Of a stretch of DNA of 64,000 nt, positions 27,072 to 38,400 are shown in pieces. Position numbers and translations under genes: made by a program. Numbering within the stretch: the first letter of the stretch is position 1; each line of letters starts with the position of its first letter. The notes below the pieces were generated by a model, which was given only the letters and a program-made list of their open reading frames with translations, did not search any database and was not told the DNA's origin. The stretch comes from an uncultured Roseicyclus sp. (GTDB lineage Bacteria > Pseudomonadota > Alphaproteobacteria > Rhodobacterales > Rhodobacteraceae): the NCBI GenBank assembly GCA_937139335.1, contig CAKZPN010000027.1, positions 124,001 through 188,000 on the forward strand, read 5' to 3'.

Positions 27072-27860
27072 TTACAGGTTCTCGGGCTGCGCCATGCTGA
27101 GGACGTGGAAGCCGCCGTCGACCATGACGATCTCGCCGGTGGTGCAGGCGCCGTAGTCGGAGGCGAGGTAGACGGCGGTGCCGCCGATGGCCTCGAGCGT
27201 GGCGTTGGCGCGGAGCGGTGCGTTGGCTTCCGTGGTCTTGAAGGTCTTGCGCGCACCGCCGATGGCAGCTCCCGCCAGCGTCTTCATCGGGCCGGGCGAG
27301 ATCGCGTTCACGCGGATCTTCTGCGGGCCGAGGTCGTTGGCGAGGTAGCGCACGGCGCTTTCCAGCGCCGCCTTGGCCACGCCCATGACGTTGTAGAAGG
27401 GCGTGACGCGGTTCGAGCCCTGGTAGGTGAGCGTGATGAGCGTGCCGCCATCCGGCATCAGCTCGGACGCGCGTTTCGCCACGTCGATGAAGGAATAGCA
27501 GCTGATCGTGAGCGAGTTGCGGAAGTTCTCGCGCGTGGTGTTGATGAAACGGCCGGTCAGCTCATTCTTGTCGGAGAAGGCGATGGCGTGGACCACGAAG
27601 TCGATCGTTCCCCAACGGTCCTTGAGCGTCGCGAAACAGGCGTCCATCGAGGCGTCGTTCATCACGTCGACGTCGATCATCAGGTCGGAACCGACGGAGG
27701 CGGCCAGCGGCTCCACCCGTTTGCCGAAGGCCTCGCCCTGGTAGCTGAACGCAAGCTCCGCGCCTTCGGCATGCAGTGCCTTGGCGATGCCCCAGGCGAT
27801 CGACCGGTCATTCGCGACCCCCATCACCAAGCCGCGTTTGCCCGTCATCAAGTTTGCCAT
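27072..27860 (-). CDS. fabI: enoyl-[acyl-carrier-protein] reductase (NADH)
   Basis: GKRGLVMGVANDRSIAWGIAKAL, YNVMGVAKAALESAVRYLANDLG, NAISPGPMKTLAGAAIG. Confidence 0.96.
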   Translation of the reverse strand: MANLMTGKRGLVMGVANDRSIAWGIAKALHAEGAELAFSYQGEAFGKRVEPLAASVGSDLMIDVDVMNDASMDACFATLKDRWGTIDFVVHAIAFSDKNELTGRFINTTRENFRNSLTISCYSFIDVAKRASELMPDGGTLITLTYQGSNRVTPFYNVMGVAKAALESAVRYLANDLGPQKIRVNAISPGPMKTLAGAAIGGARKTFKTTEANAPLRANATLEAIGGTAVYLASDYGACTTGEIVMVDGGFHVLSMAQPENL

Positions 27861-27867
27861 GCCTGTC

Positions 27868-29097
27868 TTACCCGTCAAACCGGCTGAGCAGCATGGAGCC
27901 GTTCGTGCCGCCGAAGCCAAAGGAGTTCGTCATCACCGTGTCGAGGCCGGCGCTTGTGCGCAGGCTGGTCGCGATCTCGTCGGGATGCAACGCCTCGTCG
28001 AGGGTTTCCACATTGATCGAGGGCGCGATGAAATCGCCCTTGAGCATCAGCAGGCAGAAGATGGCTTCGAGCGCGCCGGCGGCGCCCTGGGCGTGGCCGG
28101 TCATCGACTTGGTGGAGGAGATCGGGGGCGTGGTGCCCTGCCCGAAGACGCGACGCACCGCCTCGACCTCGCCCACGTCACCGACGGGCGTGGAGGTGCC
28201 GTGCGCGTTGATGTAGCTGATCTTGCGACCCTCGGGGAGCGTCTGGAGCGCGAGGCGCATCGCGCGCTCGCCGCCTTCGCCGCTGGGGGCGACCATGTCG
28301 TGGCCGTCGGAGGTGGCGGCGAAGCCGGTGACTTCGGCGAGGATGGTCGCGCCGCGGGCTTTCGCGTGCTCCAGCTCTTCCAGAACGACGATGCCGCCGC
28401 CGCCTGCGATGACGAAGCCGTCACGGCCCGCGTCGAAGGCCCGCGAGGCCTTTTCCGGCGTGTCGTTGTATTTCGAGGACATCGCTCCCATTGCGTCGAA
28501 GAGGCAGGACAGCGTCCAGTCTAGCTCCTCCGCGCCGCCGGCGAACATGATGTCCTGCTTGCCCATCATGATCTGTTCCGACGCCGCGCCGATGCAATGC
28601 AGCGAGGTCGAGCAGGCCGAGGTGATCGAGTAGTTGATCCCCTTGATCTGGTAAGCGGTGGCGAGGTTGGCGGAGATGGTGGAGGACATGCATTTGGGCA
28701 CCGCGAAGGGACCGATGCGCTTGGTTGCGCCGGTCTTCAGCACCGACTGGTGCGCCGCGAACATGGCCGAGGTCGACGGCCCGCCCGAGCCCGCGATCAG
28801 GCCGGTGCGGTCGTTCACGATATCGGCCTCGGTCAGCCCGGCCTGCGCGATGGCCTGGCCCATTGCGATATGGGCATAGGCCGCGCCTGGCCCCATGAAG
28901 CGCAGCGCGCGCTTGTCGACATGCTCGGCAGTGTCGATCTTCAGCGTGCCGGCGATGCGCGAGCGAAAGCCGTGCTCGACCATGTCGGGCTGCGTCTCGA
29001 TGCCGGAGCGGCCGGCGCGCAGGGACGCCTCCACCTCGTCAGCGGAGTTTCCGATGGGCGAGACGATCCCCAGCCCGGTGACGACGACCCGTCTCAT
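27868..29097 (-). CDS. fabB: beta-ketoacyl-ACP synthase I
   Basis: [29 protein letters not shown] active site, [22 protein letters not shown]; in operon with fabA. Confidence 0.95.
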   Translation of the reverse strand: MRRVVVTGLGIVSPIGNSADEVEASLRAGRSGIETQPDMVEHGFRSRIAGTLKIDTAEHVDKRALRFMGPGAAYAHIAMGQAIAQAGLTEADIVNDRTGLIAGSGGPSTSAMFAAHQSVLKTGATKRIGPFAVPKCMSSTISANLATAYQIKGINYSITSACSTSLHCIGAASEQIMMGKQDIMFAGGAEELDWTLSCLFDAMGAMSSKYNDTPEKASRAFDAGRDGFVIAGGGGIVVLEELEHAKARGATILAEVTGFAATSDGHDMVAPSGEGGERAMRLALQTLPEGRKISYINAHGTSTPVGDVGEVEAVRRVFGQGTTPPISSTKSMTGHAQGAAGALEAIFCLLMLKGDFIAPSINVETLDEALHPDEIATSLRTSAGLDTVMTNSFGFGGTNGSMLLSRFDG

Positions 29098-29271
29098 GAG
29101 CATACCTCCGGTCTGACCCGTCTCATATCCAAACCTCTGGTTTGACGCGGCGCATGTGGCCTCCCTTGGCAACGCGCGTCCTGTTTAGGCTAGCCCAAGG
29201 CCGGGGTGCAAGGCGATAGGGCTGGTGGCCGCGGGACGGTCCGGGGCACAGGTGCGCTGGGGTCGGCGGCG

Positions 29272-29781
29272 TCAGCTCTCGCTCAGCGCGACCTTCATGT
29301 CCTTCACGAGGTAGATCACCTCGCCGTCGGCCTCGACGCGGCCATCGGCTACGCCCATGGTCAGTCGGCGGCTTTGCACCGCTTTGGTGAAATCGACGTG
29401 GTAGGTCAGCATCTTTCGGTCGGGGCGGACCATGCCGGTGAGCTTCACCTCGCCCACGCCGAGGGCGTAGCCCCTGCCGGTCCAGCCGCGCCAGCCGAGG
29501 TTGAAGCCGGTCAGCTGCCAGAGACCGTCGAGGCCGAGGCAGCCGGGCATGATCGGATTGCCGGGAAAATGGCAGTCGAAGAACCACAGGTCGGGACTGA
29601 TGTCGAATTCGGCCACCACATGACCCTTGCCGTGTTCGCCGCCATCCGCGGAGATGTCGGTGATCCGGTCCATCATCAGCATCGGCGGCAAGGGCAGCTG
29701 CGCGTTGCCGGGGCCGAACAGCTCGCCGCGGGCGCAGGCCAGAAGAGCCTCCTTGTCGAAGGATGTCGGATACTGTGGCAT
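29272..29781 (-). CDS. fabA: 3-hydroxydecanoyl-ACP dehydratase/isomerase
   Basis: [42 protein letters not shown]. Confidence 0.96.
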   Translation of the reverse strand: MPQYPTSFDKEALLACARGELFGPGNAQLPLPPMLMMDRITDISADGGEHGKGHVVAEFDISPDLWFFDCHFPGNPIMPGCLGLDGLWQLTGFNLGWRGWTGRGYALGVGEVKLTGMVRPDRKMLTYHVDFTKAVQSRRLTMGVADGRVEADGEVIYLVKDMKVALSES

Positions 29782-29883
29782 GGTCCCCCCGGAGGCTCTG
29801 TGTCTGGTCCGAAAATTCGTTGCACGCGTCTAGCATCGCGCCCGACAGCGGTGCAAGGGCGCGGGCTGTCGCGCGGTTTGCAA

Positions 29884-29913
29884 TTGAAACGCAAGGAAGA
29901 TGGGCTTTATAAT
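29884..29913 (+). promoter_or_regulatory. candidate sigma70-type promoter for irr
   Basis: TTGAAA (29884-29889), 18-nt spacer, TATAAT (29908-29913), ORF starts 29944. Confidence 0.55.
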
Positions 29914-29943
29914 GATTGGCACAGCCACAGGATCCCTGACGCC

Positions 29944-30363
29944 ATGACACCCGCCACGCTCGAACGCAGCAAACGCTGGCTCGCCCAAGGCGACCTGAGG
30001 CCGACGCGGCAGCGTCTGGCGCTGGCCGCGCTGCTGGTGGGGGACGGGGAAAACCGCCACGTCACCGCCGAGGGGTTGCACGGGGCCGTTCTGGCGACCG
30101 GCGACCGGGTGTCGCTGGCCACCGTCTACAACACGCTCAAGGCGTTCTGCGACGCCGGACTGATGCAGGAAGTCACGGTCGACGGATCGCGCAGCTATTT
30201 CGACACCCGCATGGACGACCACCCGCATTTCCATTTCGAGGACAGCGGGCGGCTGACCGACGCTCCGGCCGGCGAGCTTGAGATCGTGGCGCTGCCGAGC
30301 ATCCCCGAGGGCTACGAGATCGCCAAGCTCGATGTCGTGATCCGGCTGCGCAAGAAGGCCTGA
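29944..30363 (+). CDS. irr: iron response regulator, Fur family (Irr)
   Basis: Fur-like fold; LRPTRQRLALAALL, HVTAEGL, VSLATVYNTLKAFCDAGL, HPHFHFED; divergent from fabA as in other Rhodobacterales. Confidence 0.9.
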   Translation: MTPATLERSKRWLAQGDLRPTRQRLALAALLVGDGENRHVTAEGLHGAVLATGDRVSLATVYNTLKAFCDAGLMQEVTVDGSRSYFDTRMDDHPHFHFEDSGRLTDAPAGELEIVALPSIPEGYEIAKLDVVIRLRKKA

Positions 30364-30543
30364 CCGCGCGTCGTGTCGGCCGCCCTGCCCCCGCCACACG
30401 TCACACGGCGACGGCTCGAAATGCCAGCTGGCGACATCGCGACATAGGTGCAGGCACACGTCTGCCCGCTTCCCGGCACCGCCAAAACATGTCATCCGAG
30501 GAGCGAGAGACGCGCGCATGACACCTTCAGCCGAGGCTCGACC

Positions 30544-31860
30544 ATGACGGCCAAGAAGAACTTCCTGCTGGTGAGCTTCGACGACTGCTTCGCCTTCCAG
30601 AACTACCGCACGGTTTTCGGCGAGACGCTGCAGATCCCGAACCTCGACCGGATCATGGCCTGTTCCACGGTGTTCACCTCGGCCTATTGCCAGGTGCCGC
30701 TGTGCGGGCCGTCGCGGGCCAGTTTCATGTCGGCGAAGACGCCGCACCAGCTGGGCGTCCTGAGCAACGAGACCGAGGTCTTCGACAAGATCACCCCGGA
30801 GGAGATCTGGAGCGTCAGGCTGAAGGAGGCCGGGTGGTTCTGTTCCTCGGGCGGCAAGGTGCACCACGGCTACAAGCCGCTGAAGCGCCGGCATCACAAC
30901 GTCATCTATTCCGACGAGCAGAAGCGGTTTTCCGACGACATGTCGATCCCGGAAGGGGTTGAGAAGAAGCGCTACAACGGCATCCGCGGCGGCTGGGGCA
31001 CGACGAACGAGGCCGATGACGGGCTGTTCTACGACGCGCAGTCGGCCGATTCGGCCATCAACTTTCTGGACACCTACAACAGCGACGCGCCGTTCTACCG
31101 CGAACTGGGGTTCTTCAGCCCGCACGGGCCGCGCTATACCCCGGCCCGGTTCAAGGACATGTATGACGTCGACAAGTTCCAGCCGCCCGCGAGCTGGGCC
31201 GACGGCTTCGACGAGACGCCCTACACCGAGGAGCACATGCCGATGACCGGGCAGCTCGACGCAGGCAATCTCGACTGGTGGCGCGCCAATGTGCGCAACT
31301 ACTTCGCAGCGATGAGCCATGGCGACTATCACCTTGGCCGGGTCTGGGACGCGCTGCAGGCGTCGCGCCACGCCAAGGACACGGTGATCGTGATCCTGTC
31401 CGACCACGGTTTCCTGCTGGGCGCGCGGCGGCGGTTCTACAAGACGACGCTGTGGGAGCAGTCGGTCGGCACGCCGCTGATCGTGCATGACCCGGACGAG
31501 GCCGAGGGCCGTGTCATCGACGAACCGGTGGGGCTGATCGACGTCGGCCCGACGGTGCTGGACCTGGCCGGGCTGCCGCCGATCGAGGGCACGGTTGGCC
31601 GGACCCTGGTGCCGCAGATCCGGGGCGCGCAGGCGACCGGCCGCGCGGTGCCGTCGTTCCGCTTCGGCAATGTCACCATCCGCAAGGGCGACTACCGCAT
31701 CATCCGCTACGAGGACGGCAGCACGCAGCTCTTCGATCTGCGCGCCGATCCCTGGACGCTGAAGGATCTGGGCCGGGATCACCCCGCCTTCGCGCCGATG
31801 CTGGCGGAGCTTGTCACGTGTTCGGCGGAGTATGGCCTGCCTCTGACCGCCGAGGTCTGA
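30544..31860 (+). CDS. sulfatase (type I, Cys-type)
   Basis: [14 protein letters not shown], formylglycine motif C-G-P-S-R in [18 protein letters not shown]. Confidence 0.88.
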   Translation: MTAKKNFLLVSFDDCFAFQNYRTVFGETLQIPNLDRIMACSTVFTSAYCQVPLCGPSRASFMSAKTPHQLGVLSNETEVFDKITPEEIWSVRLKEAGWFCSSGGKVHHGYKPLKRRHHNVIYSDEQKRFSDDMSIPEGVEKKRYNGIRGGWGTTNEADDGLFYDAQSADSAINFLDTYNSDAPFYRELGFFSPHGPRYTPARFKDMYDVDKFQPPASWADGFDETPYTEEHMPMTGQLDAGNLDWWRANVRNYFAAMSHGDYHLGRVWDALQASRHAKDTVIVILSDHGFLLGARRRFYKTTLWEQSVGTPLIVHDPDEAEGRVIDEPVGLIDVGPTVLDLAGLPPIEGTVGRTLVPQIRGAQATGRAVPSFRFGNVTIRKGDYRIIRYEDGSTQLFDLRADPWTLKDLGRDHPAFAPMLAELVTCSAEYGLPLTAEV

Positions 31861-31946
31861 GGTCGGGGCGGTTTGCGCCTAGCCAAACGCGGCCAGAGCC
31901 TGTAACGGCTCGGCCAACCCTTATCCGTACCCTCAAAAGGCCCCCC

Positions 31947-33764
31947 ATGGACCTCCGCAATATCGCGATCATCGCGCATGTCGACCACGGCAAGACGACG
32001 CTGGTCGACAACCTTCTGAAACAATCCGGCGCCTTCCGCGAAAACCAGGCCGTGGCCGAGCGGGCGATGGACAGCAACGACCTGGAGCGCGAGCGCGGCA
32101 TCACGATCTTCGCCAAGCCGACCTCGGTCGAGTGGAAGGGTACGCGGATCAACATCGTCGACACCCCCGGCCACGCCGATTTCGGCGGCGAGGTGGAGCG
32201 GATCCTGAGCATGGTCGACGGGGTCGTGCTGCTGGTCGACGCGGCCGAAGGGCCGATGCCGCAGACGAAATTCGTGACCTCGAAGGCGCTGGCGCTGGGG
32301 CTGCGCCCGATCGTGGTGCTGAACAAGGTCGACAAGCCCGACGCCGAGCCCGACCGGGCGCTGGACGAGGTGTTCGACCTCTTCGCCGCGCTCGACGCCG
32401 ACGAGGACCAGCTCGATTTCCCGCACATGTATGCCTCGGGCCGTGCCGGCTGGGCCGATCACAAGCTCGACGGGCCGCGCAAGGATCTGAGCGCGCTGTT
32501 CAACCTGATCGTGAACCACGTGCCGAAGCCGAAGCAGATCGCGCATCAGAACGACGATTTCCGGATGCTGGCGACGACGCTGGGCGCCGACCCGTTCGTG
32601 GGCCGTTTGCTGACCGGCCGGGTGGAATCGGGACGGCTGAAGGTCGGGCAGACCGTGCAGACGCTGAGCCGTCTGGGCGAGAAGGTGGAACAGTTCCGCG
32701 TCACCCGTATCCAGGCGTTCCGCGGCCTTGGCCAGCAGGACATCGAGGAAGCGCTGGCCGGCGACATCGTCAGCCTCGCGGGGATGACGAAATCGACCGT
32801 GGCCGACACGATCTGCGCGCTGGCGGTGGACGAGCCGCTGTATGCGCAACCCATCGACCCGCCGACCATCACCGTCACCTTCGGCATCAACGACAGCCCG
32901 CTGGCCGGCCGTGACGGCAAGAAGGTGCAAAGCCGGGTGATCCGCGAACGCCTGATGAAAGAGGCGGAAAGCAACGTCGCGATCAAGGTCAGCGACACGC
33001 CCGGCGGCGAGGCCTTCGAGGTCGCGGGCCGCGGCGAATTGCAGATGGGCGTGCTGATCGAGAACATGCGCCGGGAGGGGTTCGAGCTGTCGATCTCGCG
33101 CCCTCAGGTGCTCTACCGAGAGATCGACGGGGTGCGCCACGAGCCGGTCGAGGAAGTCACCATCGACGTGGATGACGAATACACAGGCGCGGTGATCGAG
33201 AAGGTCACGGGCCCCCGCAAGGGCGAGTTGCTGGAGATGAAACCAGCGGGCGCAGGCAAGACACGGATCATTGCGCAAGTGCCCTCGCGGGGCCTCATCG
33301 GCTACCACGGCGAATTCCTGACCGACACCCGCGGCACTGGCGTGTTGAACCGCGTGTTCCACGCCTGGGAACCCTTCAAGGGTCCGATCGAGGGGCGGCG
33401 TGCGGGCGTGCTGATCTCGATGGAGAACGGCGTCTCGGTGGCCTACGCGCTCTGGAACCTCGAGGATCGCGGGCGGATGTTCATCGGCGCGCAGGCCCCG
33501 ATCTACACCGGCATGATCATCGGCGAGCATAGCCGCGACAACGATCTCGAGGTGAACCCGCTGAAGGGCAAGAAGCTGACCAACGTGCGCGCAAGCGGAA
33601 CGGACGAGGCGGTGCGCCTGACGACGCCGATCACGCTGACGCTGGAACAGGCCATCGCCTATATCGACGACGACGAGCTGGTGGAGGTCACGCCGAACGC
33701 GATCCGCATGCGCAAACGCTTCCTCGACCCGCACGAGCGCAAGCGCCAGTCGCGCGCGGGCTGA
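31947..33764 (+). CDS. typA: translational GTPase TypA/BipA
   Basis: [49 protein letters not shown]-terminal TypA domain. Confidence 0.97.
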   Translation: MDLRNIAIIAHVDHGKTTLVDNLLKQSGAFRENQAVAERAMDSNDLERERGITIFAKPTSVEWKGTRINIVDTPGHADFGGEVERILSMVDGVVLLVDAAEGPMPQTKFVTSKALALGLRPIVVLNKVDKPDAEPDRALDEVFDLFAALDADEDQLDFPHMYASGRAGWADHKLDGPRKDLSALFNLIVNHVPKPKQIAHQNDDFRMLATTLGADPFVGRLLTGRVESGRLKVGQTVQTLSRLGEKVEQFRVTRIQAFRGLGQQDIEEALAGDIVSLAGMTKSTVADTICALAVDEPLYAQPIDPPTITVTFGINDSPLAGRDGKKVQSRVIRERLMKEAESNVAIKVSDTPGGEAFEVAGRGELQMGVLIENMRREGFELSISRPQVLYREIDGVRHEPVEEVTIDVDDEYTGAVIEKVTGPRKGELLEMKPAGAGKTRIIAQVPSRGLIGYHGEFLTDTRGTGVLNRVFHAWEPFKGPIEGRRAGVLISMENGVSVAYALWNLEDRGRMFIGAQAPIYTGMIIGEHSRDNDLEVNPLKGKKLTNVRASGTDEAVRLTTPITLTLEQAIAYIDDDELVEVTPNAIRMRKRFLDPHERKRQSRAG

Positions 33765-33776
33765 CCTGCCAAAACG

Positions 33777-33815
33777 AAAAAAGCCGCGCACCCGACCCGG
33801 GTGCGCGGCTTTTCA
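33777..33815. terminator. bidirectional terminator between convergent typA and cysE
   Basis: AAAAAAGCCGCGCACCC-gaccc-GGGTGCGCGGCTTTT perfect hairpin with A/T tracts on both sides. Confidence 0.92.
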
Positions 33816-33834
33816 ATGTATTGCGGGACGATCT

Positions 33835-34662
33835 TCAGGCAGTACTTGAAGTTGATCCAGCACTTGGCAGCAAGTGATCCATGCTCATCGAGGGCTGGTC
33901 GCAGCCGGCCTCGCCCACGATCCGGGCCGGCACACCCGCGACGGTCTTGCAGGGCGGCACCTCCTCCAGCACGACCGAGCCCGCCGCGATGCGCGAGCAG
34001 TTGCCGATGCGGATGTTGCCCAGCACCTTGGCGCCGGCCCCGATCAGCACGCCGTCGCCGATCTTCGGGTGGCGATCCTCGGTCTCCTTGCCGGTGCCGC
34101 CAAGGGTGACCGAGTGCAGCATCGAGACGTTGTTGCCGACCACCGCGGTCTCGCCCACGACGATGGAATGGGCGTGGTCGATCATGATGCCCTGCCCGAT
34201 CCGGGCCGCCGGGTGGATGTCGACCCCGAAGATCTCGGACACCCGCATCTGGATGAAATACGCAAGATCCTTGCGGCCTTGAGTCCAGAGCCAGTGGCCC
34301 ACGCGGTAGGCCTGAACTGCCTGGAACCCCTTGAAGAACAACAGGGGCTGAATGTAGCGGTGGCAGGCGGGGTCGCGGTCATGAACGGCCATGATGTCGG
34401 CGCGCGCGGCGGCCCCGAGGCCCGCGTCGGCGCGGTAGGCCTCGTCCGCGATCTCGCGCAGGAGTTGCTCGGACATCTCGCCCGAGGCGAGTTTCTGCGC
34501 CATCCGGTAGGCCAGCGCCTTTTCCAGCGTGTCGTGGTGGAGAATGCAGCCGTGGATCAATCCGCCGAGCAGCGGCTCGTCGATGACGGCCTGACCGGCT
34601 TCATCGAGGATGCGCTGCCAGACCGGGTCGACCCCGGCCAGCTTGCGTTGCACGTTTGCCAT
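33835..34662 (-). CDS. cysE: serine O-acetyltransferase
   Basis: LAYFIQMRVSEIFGVDIHPAARIGQGIMIDHAHSIVVGETAVVGNNVSMLHSVTLGGTGKETEDRHPKIGDGVLIGAGA. Confidence 0.96.
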   Translation of the reverse strand: MANVQRKLAGVDPVWQRILDEAGQAVIDEPLLGGLIHGCILHHDTLEKALAYRMAQKLASGEMSEQLLREIADEAYRADAGLGAAARADIMAVHDRDPACHRYIQPLLFFKGFQAVQAYRVGHWLWTQGRKDLAYFIQMRVSEIFGVDIHPAARIGQGIMIDHAHSIVVGETAVVGNNVSMLHSVTLGGTGKETEDRHPKIGDGVLIGAGAKVLGNIRIGNCSRIAAGSVVLEEVPPCKTVAGVPARIVGEAGCDQPSMSMDHLLPSAGSTSSTA

Positions 34663-34734
34663 GGCATAGCCCTCCGCTGTTCGCGCGCCCGATCTACCGC
34701 AAATAGGCGCGGCGGTCCATCATGGAAGGGGCGG

Positions 34735-35445
34735 TCAGACCGGGTCGGGCAGGCTCAGCTCGGCGTGATGGACCACGAGGCGGATTGCGCCGCCGGTGAA
34801 GGCGCCGCCCTGAGCAGTGATTTCCAGTGCCGTGGGCGACCAGTAGACGATGGGCGCGGCGGGCCCGTTCACCCAGGAATTCAGGCCCAGACCCAAACCG
34901 GTGCCGAAGCGGCCGGCGTCGCCCGCAACGCCCAGGTCCCAGGTGGTCGCGGTGCCGGTGATGGCCTCGATGACGCGGCCGGTGACGCCGAAGACCAGCG
35001 CGCGCGACGGGATCAGCAGGGGCGACGTGACGGAAGACCCGGCGGTGAGCGCCACATCAATCTCCCTCGATATCAGCGACATCACCGAGCCTGATACGCT
35101 GAGCGTCGCCGCCCCCACCCGCCAATCCGCGCCGTCCCAGATCGCAGGCGCGCCAGCGTCGAGCACGAAGGCCTGCCAGCCCCGGCGCGGCGGCACGAAG
35201 ACCCAGCCGCCGTTCACGGCGATGGCGAGCTTGCCGTCCTGCCCCGACCAGGCGTTCACGCCGCCGGGCGGCACGGCAAAGACCTCACCGTCGATCACGG
35301 CAGCTGGCGGAGTTGCCCGACTGACCGAGACCAGCGTCAGATGCGTCAGCGCGTCGAGACGCGCCAGCGCCTCGTTCACGGTCACATGCTTTTGCGCCTG
35401 CGCGGGGGCCAGCAACGGCAGGGACATGCGGGGGGTGTCAGTCAT
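34735..35445 (-). CDS. DUF2793 domain-containing protein (GTA fiber-like)
   Basis: LPLLAPAQAQKHVTVNEALARLDAL...; PPRRGWQAFVLD; overlaps the 3' end of GTA g15. Confidence 0.85.
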   Translation of the reverse strand: MTDTPRMSLPLLAPAQAQKHVTVNEALARLDALTHLTLVSVSRATPPAAVIDGEVFAVPPGGVNAWSGQDGKLAIAVNGGWVFVPPRRGWQAFVLDAGAPAIWDGADWRVGAATLSVSGSVMSLISREIDVALTAGSSVTSPLLIPSRALVFGVTGRVIEAITGTATTWDLGVAGDAGRFGTGLGLGLNSWVNGPAAPIVYWSPTALEITAQGGAFTGGAIRLVVHHAELSLPDPV

Positions 35446-38400
35446 CGATCTCGATCCTTGCAAACGGCCCTGGCCCGAAGCGATCGGACAGCTGGGCAAC
35501 CTCGATGGTGAAGGGGGCGGCGGCGCCATCGCTGGCCCGCATCGTTGCGGTGTAGGTGAAGGCGGGGGCGGCAAGCGTGGCCTCCCGGCGGAGACCAGTG
35601 CCGTCCATGACGCGCAGCAGGTAGCTTTCGGTAACCTCGCCCAGCGGCACCTCGATCCCCTCCCAGCTGTCGCCGTCGATCCGCGTGCGGCGGATCCAGG
35701 TGAGGGAAAGGTTGCCGGCCACAGCCTGCGCCCGCAGATGGGCGGGGGCATAGGGCCTGAGGCCAACCCCTGGAAAAGCCAGAACCTTTTCGACGTAGCT
35801 CGGGTCGTCGAGACTGCGCCGGGCCGAGCCGATCCGGTAATGCCGCGCCAGCCCGCGGGTCGCGGCCCCGAGGTCTACCTGCCCCGGCGCGCCGTCGAGC
35901 ACCACGAAGAGGCTGCCTTCCGGCCAGACCTCCGGCATCACGCCGTCGCTGCCCTGCTGGCCGCGCAGGCGCCGGCCGATGTCCCAGAGGTCCGCGCCCA
36001 CCAGCGTGGCCTCGGCGAACTGGATCACCTCCCAATCCCCATCGTCGCCGGAACCGATGGCGGCGAGGTTGGCGCCGTTCAGCACCGCCGCCGCCTCGGC
36101 GCCCGACAACTGGCCCGCCGCCAGCCGCACCCGCACGACGCCCGACCGGTCCCAGAGCCCCGGCCGGGCCGCTGCCAGCGGCGTCACCAACGTGCCCATC
36201 ACCGCGCGGCGCTCCATCAATCTGTTGAAGCTGAATCCGTCCGGCCCCGGCGCGGTGTAGACCGCAATGGTACCGGGCCAGGGCGTCGCCGTGACCGCCA
36301 GATGCGGCGCGTGCTCCACCTCAGTCCCGGTGAGCAGCGGCAGGTCGAGGAACACCGGGCTGACCGGCACGGGCGCGACGAAACTGGAGGCAGGCGCGCG
36401 TTCCTCCACCGCCTCCGACGGCTCGGAGACCGAGGGCTCGACCCGCACCGCCTCGATGCTGCGCGCGCCTCGGTCCTCGACCCGGTCGATGCGCCACGTG
36501 GAGCCGTCCTCCAGCGCCACCATCGCCCCCGCGCCCAGCGCCCGGCGGGACGGCGGCAGGGCGAAGCGCAGCTGGTCACGCGCGACCCTTGCCTCGGCCA
36601 GCCAGCGTTCAGCCACCGCCTGCCCCTCCGGCCCGGTCAAGGCCAGCGGCAGGTCGCTTGCCGTCACCACGTCCGAGGCATCGGCGGGAAACACCGCCTC
36701 GGCCACGCGATCTTCGTAACCGGTCTCGGCCGCAGTGAAGCTGACCCGCACCCGCCCCGCGATCTCCGCCTCGGCGGCGCGGATCGCGGTCAGCCCGCCC
36801 GCGTCTTCGTCCACCTGCGCGGTCCAATCGGCTTCGATCACCGCCTCGGGTCCGACGGGCAAGGGCAGGAACACGAGGTGCCCCTCCCGCTCCACCGCCT
36901 GGAACCCGTAGGCCATCATCAGCGCCTGCAACCGCGCCCGCGCGCTTTCGGTCTCGCCTGACAGGTGTCCCCGCACCAGCCCGTGCAGCGCCGAGACGTC
37001 ATAGGCCGTGACCCCCGCCGCCTCGCAGAGCTCCGCCACCACATGTGACAACGGGGCAGCTTCGATCCGGCCGGTGAGCCAGTGGCCCAGCCGCCAGTTC
37101 GCGCCGTCCGACCAGCGGTCGATCTCGTTGGGAAAGGCAGGCCAGGGCCGCGCGTCCCAGGCCCAGGCATGGGCGTGGTCCATCTCCAGCATCGGGCCGC
37201 CATAGACGTCGGAGACCGGGTTGCGGCCCGGCACGGCCCAGTAGGACAGGACCGCGCGCAGGTATTGCGCCTGGATCAGGTCGTCGCGCCGGCCAGAGGA
37301 ATACCGCGGCAGCGCGCTTTCCGAGCTTTTGGGATCGAAGAACTTGTTCGGCTCGTTCGTGCCCTTGTCGACGGCGGGGCAACCAAGCTCCGTGAACCGG
37401 ATCGGCTTCGATCGCGGCACCCAGGGCGAAGGCGTGGGCAGGTGCTCGCCTGCCCTGCGGTCCCGGTGCGGGTTCTCCCACCAGCCGCGGATATCCTTGT
37501 AGCGGAAGGTCCAGGGCTCGTCGTGAGCGCCGTCGGTGATCGCCACCCGCCGCTGCGCTGCCCGCGCTTCCTCGGTCGGGTAGAACCAGTCGTAGCCCTC
37601 GCCGCCCTCGACATTGGCGCGCAGATAATCGAGGTCGTAGATCGTCCCGTGACCTGCATCGGCGTGCTCTGTGCCGTCGCGCCAGTCGCTCAGCGGCATG
37701 TAATTGTCGATCCCGATGAAATCGATCGCGTCATCGGCCCAGAGCGGGTCGAGGTTGAAATACACGTCACCCGACCCGTCCTGCGGCTGGTAGCCGAAAT
37801 ATTCCGACCAGTCGGCGGCGTAGCCCAGTTTGGCCTCCGGAAGCAGGCTGCGCACCTCCGCCGCCAATTGGCGAAAGCGCGCGACCGCCGGAAAGCCCAG
37901 ATCGTCACGCATCTGCGTCAGCGCGCGCATCTCCGAACCGATGCAGAAGGCGTCGACGCCCCCCGCAGCGGCCCCGAGCGCGGCGGCATGCAGGACGAAG
38001 CGGGAATATGACCATTCGGCCGGTCCCGTGTAGCTCACGCGGCCCGGCGTCACGGTGAAATCCGCCGCGCTGACCGTGCCGAAAAAGGCGTCGACGGCGG
38101 CGGCATTGGCCACCGTCCCGTCGGGGCTCCCCGGCAAACCCGGTGCGGCATCGCCCGTGATCCGCCCGCGCCAGGGCAGCACCGGCTGTTCCGCGCCCCC
38201 CCAGGGGTCCGGCAAGCCGTTGCCCGCCAGGATCTCCATCAGCAGGAACGGGTAGACCATCACCTCCTGCCCGCCGTCGCGGATCGCCTCGATCGCCTCG
38301 ATCACCGAGCCGTCGGCGGGCGTGCCACCGTAGATCGGCCGGTCATCGACCCGCGCCAGCTCCTCCGCCTCGGCCCGCGCGATGCCGCCCGCCGTCCAGG

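Noticed and set aside
34850-36961. 703-aa plus-strand ORF opposite GTA g15
   Set aside because: Antisense shadow of the 1298-aa tail protein.
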